A DNA stretch of 64,000 nt. Origin: Actinomadura cremea (GTDB taxonomy: Bacteria > Actinomycetota > Actinomycetes > Streptosporangiales > Streptosporangiaceae). How positions within the stretch are numbered: the stretch's first letter is position 1; each line of letters starts with the position of its first letter. The translations under genes were made by a program, and so were the position numbers. The notes under the pieces were generated by a model. The model worked only from the letters and a program-made list of their open reading frames with translations. It was not told the origin of the DNA and made no database searches. This document shows positions 59,532 to 64,000 of the stretch, one piece after another. Location of the stretch: positions 248,001 to 312,000 of the forward strand of contig NZ_BMRF01000001.1 in assembly GCF_014648495.1 (NCBI RefSeq), given 5' to 3'.

Positions 59532-61019
59532 TCATGGCCCTACCCCGCCCAGCGGCATCTCCTCGTCGTGTTCCCAGGCGACTCGGAGAAGACGGAAGTC
59601 CTCAAGTAGGCCGTCGAGCAGCACCGCCTCCACGAGCCCGGCCGCGGCCCCGGCCGGGTCGTCCACCGCTTCGGCCAGGGCCCTGTCCCAGCGCTCACCG
59701 GCGGCCTCGACCGCCTCGCGGAACGCGTCCCCCGACGGGACGAGCGCGGTGACGACCGTGAACAGCGGGCGCAGCCAGTCGCGGGGCACCGGGGTCTCGG
59801 TGAAGGTGACCGCCCATCCGTTCCCGGCGGGGGCACAGGCGAGCGACAGGGTCTCGGTGCCGAACGCATGGGTGCTGGTGCGAACGACGGGCGTCCCGGA
59901 CGTCCATCCGCGCAGGTCCGCCTCGATCGCGCCGGTGACGTCGCCGAGTTCGCCCCAGCCGTCGGCGAGCCCGCTCCGCCACTCGATCCGGACCGCGGTG
60001 TCCCGGAGCTCGAACGAGCCGGCGCGGGCGCCGTCGTCCGTCCGGAACTCGACGCGCACGCGGTCGGCGCCCCACGCGGTGACGGTCGCCTCGACGGGGT
60101 CCCGGTGGACGGCCGCGAGCCGGTAGCGGGCGCCGCGCGCGAGGTGCTTCCCGTCGACGAGCCGGACGTCCTCGGTCGTGCCGCCGTCGCGCACCAGGCG
60201 TCCCCGCTTGAACGCGAGCCCCTCGACCGCCTCGCGCAGCCCCGCGACGAACGCGTCGACCCGGTCCCGGCCGACGCCCGCGACCGCGATCTCGTGCCGC
60301 AGCGAAACGGGGGCGTGCAGGTCGCGCTCGGCGAGGTCGGGGACGACCGCGTTCCAGCGGGCGGCGAACTCGTCGACGGCCTCGACGAACCCGGGACGGA
60401 TCCTCCGCCGGGCGATCAGCAGTCCCAGCGCGGCGACCGGCCGAAGGACGCCGCGCCCGCGCCCGCCCGCGGCGACCCGCGCCCTCCACTCCCCGCGCCG
60501 CTCCCCGGTCCCCTCGACGGACGCGCTCGCCAGCCCGAACCGGTGCCTGATCCGGAGCGCGACCTCCGGCGGCCCCGACCAGTCCCCGAAGCCCGCCCGC
60601 CCCTCCCAGCTCGCGCGCCGGAGGGACCGCAGGCGCCCCTTCGTCGCCCGGTAGCCGCCCGTGACGCCGACCGTCCGGATCCGGCGTCCGGTCATGTCGA
60701 CGTCGATCGACGACGTCACGGCGTGCCCGTCCCGCTCGAACGCGCCGTCCAGCCGGATCCGGCGCGCACGGTCCCAGGAGTTCACGGTGATCTCGACGAC
60801 CCCGCCGTCCGGCTCGGGGAGCTCCACCCGGTACCGCGAACCGGCGACCAGGTGGCGCCCCTGGACGAGCCGCGCCCGCGCGATCACGCCGTCCCCGACG
60901 TGCAGGCCGTCACCGCCGATCGCGAGGCCCTCGACGGCGTCCAGGATCGGGCGCACGACCTCGTTCACCGCGGACTCGGGAAACGCGGACAACCGGACAC
61001 CACGCCGAAAACGCACCAT
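59532..61019 (-). CDS. Hypothetical protein with internal duplication
   Basis: 495 residues built of two similar halves. Residues about 16-235 and 254-480 share AVEGLA, then ARLVQGRHLVAGSRYRV versus VRLVDGKHLARGARYRL, and later LRP...RWN/RWD. Each half looks like an alpha-helical start followed by a beta-rich domain. No signal peptide, catalytic motif or known family is seen. It starts 6 bases after the kinase-Thg1 gene and is almost certainly in one operon with it. Its 3' half lies opposite a small rightward frame (59439-59609) judged not reliable. Confidence 0.6.
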   Translation of the reverse strand: MVRFRRGVRLSAFPESAVNEVVRPILDAVEGLAIGGDGLHVGDGVIARARLVQGRHLVAGSRYRVELPEPDGGVVEITVNSWDRARRIRLDGAFERDGHAVTSSIDVDMTGRRIRTVGVTGGYRATKGRLRSLRRASWEGRAGFGDWSGPPEVALRIRHRFGLASASVEGTGERRGEWRARVAAGGRGRGVLRPVAALGLLIARRRIRPGFVEAVDEFAARWNAVVPDLAERDLHAPVSLRHEIAVAGVGRDRVDAFVAGLREAVEGLAFKRGRLVRDGGTTEDVRLVDGKHLARGARYRLAAVHRDPVEATVTAWGADRVRVEFRTDDGARAGSFELRDTAVRIEWRSGLADGWGELGDVTGAIEADLRGWTSGTPVVRTSTHAFGTETLSLACAPAGNGWAVTFTETPVPRDWLRPLFTVVTALVPSGDAFREAVEAAGERWDRALAEAVDDPAGAAAGLVEAVLLDGLLEDFRLLRVAWEHDEEMPLGGVGP

Positions 61020-61025
61020 GGCCGA

Positions 61026-62051
61026 TCATCCTGACGCAGGCCCGCCCGTCCCGCCAGGCCCGCTCGCGCGAGGACCGGGCGCCCACCGCCCCAGCAGCCC
61101 CCGGACGAACGCGCGGTACGCGTCGCGCATCGGCAGTTCGCGCTCGACGCGCACCCGCCGCCGCGTCGCCGTCACCGCCGCGTCGGCGACGGGATCGTGC
61201 CCGGCCTTCTCGAACGTCTCCCACCACAGGCCGACGCCGCGACGCTGCCAGGCGGGGACGTCGTTGAAGTTGATCCCGCGCGCGAACAGCAGCTCGTTCT
61301 TGTCCGACACGGACGTGCGGTGCAGCTCCCGCGCGGCCTCGCGGGGGCCGTGCCCGTCCTTGCGGAGGGTCCGGTAGCACCAGCCGTTGAGCGCGCAGCG
61401 CGCAGCGTCCGCCTGCCTCCACGAGAGGTAGTCGACGACGTCGTCCAGGCCCGTGCCCGTCCACACCCGGGAGTCGAACACGGCGGGCTCCCCGGCGGCG
61501 TGCGTGAACGCGGCCGTGGCGATGCCCGCCGACAGCGACACGAGCTTCTCGACCCCGCGCCCGAACAGCTCGTACGAGGGGTCGAGCACGACGGTGCCCT
61601 CCATGGCCGCGACGGCGAACCCGCCGCGCCCGTCCGGCCGCACCGTCCACAGCTCGTCGAACCCGTCCGCGGGGCCCGGACGGCGCAGCCGCTTGAGCGT
61701 CGCATACACGCCGACGTCCGGCACCCGGATTTCCGCCGGGCGGAGCGCGTTGCGCTGCATCGTCAGCGCGACGTCCGGCGGGAACCAGTACGCGACGGTC
61801 CGCGCCCCGAACCGGCGCCCGACCTCGACGAGCGGCGCCCACTCGTCCGGCGACGGGTTCGTGTTGTCGACGGCCACGTCCCGTCCGGCGCCCAGGGCCT
61901 CCGCGACGAGCCGCAGCTGCCGCGCCTGCCTGCGGCGCGCCTTCGGGAACAGGTCCTTGCTGACGTGGACGTGCGTGCCGGCGAGCCGCGCCCGGTAGAA
62001 CGTCGTCTTCCCGGACGCCTGCAATCCGACCAGCACCGCGACCTCGACCAC
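61026..62051 (-). CDS. P-loop polynucleotide-kinase-like domain fused to Thg1-like C-terminal domain
   Basis: 341 residues from a GTG with a GGATGGGGG site. Residues 1-137 are a small P-loop kinase: VGLQASGKTTFY (Walker A), VSKDLFP, DVAVDNTNPSPDEW and VAYWFPPDVALTMQRN, as in T4 Pnkp-like kinases. From about 145 onward the chain follows tRNA-His guanylyltransferase C-termini: YELFGRGVEKLVSLSAGIAT, AVFDSRV, YLSWRQADAARCALNGW, SDKNELLFARGINFNDVPAWQRRG. The N-terminal Thg1 palm with its metal-binding Asp residues is not visible, so polymerase activity is doubtful. An RNA repair or nucleotide-transfer role is inferred. Confidence 0.7.
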   Translation of the reverse strand: MVEVAVLVGLQASGKTTFYRARLAGTHVHVSKDLFPKARRRQARQLRLVAEALGAGRDVAVDNTNPSPDEWAPLVEVGRRFGARTVAYWFPPDVALTMQRNALRPAEIRVPDVGVYATLKRLRRPGPADGFDELWTVRPDGRGGFAVAAMEGTVVLDPSYELFGRGVEKLVSLSAGIATAAFTHAAGEPAVFDSRVWTGTGLDDVVDYLSWRQADAARCALNGWCYRTLRKDGHGPREAARELHRTSVSDKNELLFARGINFNDVPAWQRRGVGLWWETFEKAGHDPVADAAVTATRRRVRVERELPMRDAYRAFVRGLLGRWAPGPRASGPGGTGGPASG

Positions 62052-62285
62052 ACCCCCATCCTGCCTGGGCCGGGGCCGCGCCGGGCATGCCGTCCTTCGA
62101 CGATCAGCGCGATCCGGGACGCCGCCCGCTCGGACATGGTGCGTCAATGGTTCGTCATTTCCCAGGTCACGATCGCCCTCGACGCCCCCCGGCGAGTTGA
62201 TGACTTGCGAATTCACGCATGCGCGGTATGCGGAGCGGGGAAGCCTGACCGGCCCGGCGAGAACGTTTTACCAACGCATTCACGT

Positions 62286-62301
62286 GAGAACGTAGATTCT
62301 C
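62286..62301 (+). promoter_or_regulatory. Small inverted repeat before the BCCT gene
   Basis: GAGAA (62286-62290) and TTCTC (62297-62301) with a 6-base spacer, ending 16 bases before the ATG. This is within the leader or promoter of the transporter gene. Too short to assign; it is noted because it is the only structure in the 266-base gap 62052-62317. Confidence 0.25.
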
Positions 62302-62317
62302 GGGAAAGGCTCGGATC

Positions 62318-64000
62318 ATGACCGATCACGGGACCGACCGAGAGCCGCATCACGACGCGCCGCCGGGCTCCATCGAGGGACGTGCACGGACTGACTGGGC
62401 CGTGTACGGGATCAGCGCCGTCGTGGCTCTGGCGTTCGTCGTCTGGGGAGTCGCCTGGACCGACAATTTGAGCAGCGTCGCGCAGGACGTGCTCGACTGG
62501 CTGCTGGCGAACATCGGCTGGCTGTTCGTGTTGGCCGCCACCGGCTTCGTGGTGTTCTCGCTCTGGCTGGCGGTCAGCAAGTACGGGCGGATCCCGCTCG
62601 GCAAGGAGGACGACGAGCCCGAGTTCCGCACCGTTTCCTGGATCGCGATGATGTTCAGCGCGGGCATGGGGATCGGCCTGATGTTCTTCGGCATGGCGGA
62701 GCCGCTGACCCACTACGTCGACCCGCCCCCCGGGACGGACGCGCCGCAGAGCGAGGCCGCCATCGAGACGGCGATGGCGACCACCCTGTTCCACTGGTCG
62801 CTGCACCCCTGGTCGATCTACGCGGTGCTGGGCCTGGCCATCGGCTACGGGCACTACCGGCGCGGGCGCAAGCAGCTGGTCAGTTCGGCGTTCGCGCCGC
62901 TGTTCCCGAAGGGGCGCGGCGAGGGCACCGGCGGCAAGATCATCGACATTCTGGCGCTGTTCGCGACGCTGTTCGGCTCGGCGGCCTCGCTCGGGCTCGG
63001 CGCGCTCCAGATCCAGTCGGGCATGCAGGAGGCCGGGTGGATCGAGTCGCTCAGCGACTCGGTGCTCGTACTGATCATCGTGGTGCTGACGATCTGCTTC
63101 ATCCTGTCGGCGGTGTCGGGCGTCGCGAAGGGCGTCCAGTGGCTGTCCAACATCAACATGGTGCTGGCGGTGGTGCTGGCGTTCTTCATCTTCGTCGTCG
63201 GCCCGACCGTGTTCATGCTGGAGCTCGTCCCGACGTCGATCGGCGTCTACATCCAGGACTTCGGGCAGATGGCGTCCCGGTCGGGCGCCACCGGCGGCGA
63301 GGAGATGCAGACGTTCCTGTCCACCTGGACGGTCTTCTACTGGGCGTGGTGGATCTCGTGGTCGCCGTTCGTCGGGATGTTCCTGGCCCGCATCAGCCGG
63401 GGCCGGACGATCCGGCAGTTCGTCGCCGGCGTGATCATCGTGCCGAGCGTGGTCAGCCTGGCCTGGTTCGCGATCTTCGGCGGGGCGGCGATCCGGGACC
63501 AGCAGAACGGCAACGACCCCTACGGCAGCGGCGAGGCCGAGCAGATCACGTTCAACGTGCTGAAGGACCTGCCGTGGTCGGGCATCACCGCGGTGGTCGT
63601 GATGATCCTGGTGGCGATCTTCTTCGTGGCGGGCGCCGACGTGTCGTCCATCGTCATGGGGACGCTGTCGCAGCGCGGCTCGGTCCACCCCTCCCGCTGG
63701 ATCGTGATCTTCTGGGGTGCGGTCACCGGCGCCGTCGCCGCGATCATGCTGGTGATCGGCGGAGACAAAGCGTTGCAAGGCATTCAGAACATCACCTTCA
63801 TCGGGGCACTGCCGTTCACGATCGTGCTGATCGTCCTGTGCGTCGCCCTCGCGAAGGACCTGCGGGACGACCCGATGATGCGGCGGCAGCGCAAGGGCGA
63901 GGAGGTCCTCGAGGACGCGGTCGTCACCGGCTCGCGGGAGCACAGGGGCGACTTCGAGCTGGCGACCCGCCCCTCGAACAACGACGACGCCGGGAGCGCC
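62318..64000 (+). CDS. BCCT-family betaine/choline transporter (partial, runs off the end)
   Basis: 561 residues are present with no stop before the window ends. After a 25-residue polar tail, membrane segments begin at AVYGISAVVALAFVVWG. The family signatures are clear: MMFSAGMGIGLMFFGMAEPLTHY near residue 110 and WTVFYWAWWISWSPFVGMFLARISRGR near residue 335, which holds the aromatic substrate box. BCCT carriers import glycine betaine, choline or carnitine with Na+ or H+, usually for osmotic protection. The ATG at 62318 has GAAAGG upstream. The C-terminal charged tail has begun (KGEEVLEDAVV) and continues beyond the window. Confidence 0.93.
   Translation, partial: MTDHGTDREPHHDAPPGSIEGRARTDWAVYGISAVVALAFVVWGVAWTDNLSSVAQDVLDWLLANIGWLFVLAATGFVVFSLWLAVSKYGRIPLGKEDDEPEFRTVSWIAMMFSAGMGIGLMFFGMAEPLTHYVDPPPGTDAPQSEAAIETAMATTLFHWSLHPWSIYAVLGLAIGYGHYRRGRKQLVSSAFAPLFPKGRGEGTGGKIIDILALFATLFGSAASLGLGALQIQSGMQEAGWIESLSDSVLVLIIVVLTICFILSAVSGVAKGVQWLSNINMVLAVVLAFFIFVVGPTVFMLELVPTSIGVYIQDFGQMASRSGATGGEEMQTFLSTWTVFYWAWWISWSPFVGMFLARISRGRTIRQFVAGVIIVPSVVSLAWFAIFGGAAIRDQQNGNDPYGSGEAEQITFNVLKDLPWSGITAVVVMILVAIFFVAGADVSSIVMGTLSQRGSVHPSRWIVIFWGAVTGAVAAIMLVIGGDKALQGIQNITFIGALPFTIVLIVLCVALAKDLRDDPMMRRQRKGEEVLEDAVVTGSREHRGDFELATRPSNNDDAGSA

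Noticed and set aside
59439-59609. Small plus-strand frame of 56 residues beginning MDAPSGFPFL
   Set aside because: Reads partly protein-like but has no ribosome site or family, and overlaps the 3' end of the gene at 59532-61019. It could be a gene remnant; evidence is too thin to list it.
62213-63943. A 576-codon open frame on the minus strand at the window end
   Set aside because: Antisense to the BCCT transporter, whose family signatures on the plus strand are unmistakable.

Overview
This is a 64 kb window of very high GC DNA. Overlapping ATGA/GTGA stop-start junctions, frequent GTG starts and IdeR/DmdR-type iron boxes (TTAGG..AGGCTAACC) all point to an actinomycete. Gene content fits a Streptosporangiales-like genus such as Actinomadura, but the genus cannot be fixed from the sequence. 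No tRNA, rRNA, CRISPR array, transposase or integrase was seen.

Layout. (1) 0-6 kb: housekeeping and accessory genes. These are an XRE-type regulator divergent from two small unknown genes, a NUDIX hydrolase, a DUF3140/DUF2945 pair, a DUF427 protein with a TesB-like thioesterase, and an FAD amine-oxidase-like protein. (2) 6-10 kb: a ferric-siderophore ABC importer operon (ATPase, lipoprotein, fused double permease) behind one iron box. (3) 10-12 kb: an AfsR/MalT-like ATPase regulator without a recognisable DNA-binding domain. (4) 12.5-23 kb: a surface-glycan locus with several glycosyltransferases and four enzymes matching the route to UDP-2,3-diacetamido-2,3-dideoxyglucuronate (dehydrogenase, oxidoreductase, aminotransferase, N-acetyltransferase). 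(5) 23.5-32.4 kb: a heme acquisition regulon. A leftward operon encodes a neocarzinostatin-fold-like surface protein, HmuTUV-like ABC parts and a DUF2470-heme oxygenase fusion. A rightward operon encodes two more neocarzinostatin-like secreted proteins, a WxL-binding (DUF916-like) protein and a membrane protein with a helix-turn-helix-like cytoplasmic tail. The two operons diverge from two tandem, near-consensus iron boxes. (6) 32.4-33.7 kb: a cold-shock gene with a structured leader, then decayed sequence that includes an internally deleted polyprenyl synthetase.

(7) 33.8-58.8 kb holds the most interesting system, a metallophore-type NRPS/PKS cluster made of two converging operons. The rightward operon is NRPS (CP-Cy-A-PCP), PKS/NRPS (KS-AT-KR-ACP-Cy-TE), an Opp/Dpp-type importer (lipoprotein, permease, and a permease-ATPase-ATPase fusion) and a free-standing tandem methyltransferase. 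The leftward operon is PCP-Cy-like-PCP, a saccharopine-dehydrogenase-like reductase, a methyltransferase and a GliT/HlmI-like flavin dithiol oxidase. Counted together, the domains almost match the two giant yersiniabactin synthetases: five carrier proteins, three cyclization domains, one cysteine-type A domain and one KS-AT-KR-ACP-TE set. They are redistributed, with the methyltransferases cut out and the last PCP missing from the chain. Both operons begin at similar Fur/Zur-like palindromes that differ from the IdeR boxes of the iron and heme operons. A zinc-responsive metallophore is therefore a reasonable hypothesis. An MFS exporter and a divergent TetR regulator flank the cluster.

(8) 58.8-64 kb: unknown genes, a P-loop kinase fused to the C-terminal part of a Thg1-like tRNA guanylyltransferase, and a BCCT betaine/choline transporter that runs off the window end.
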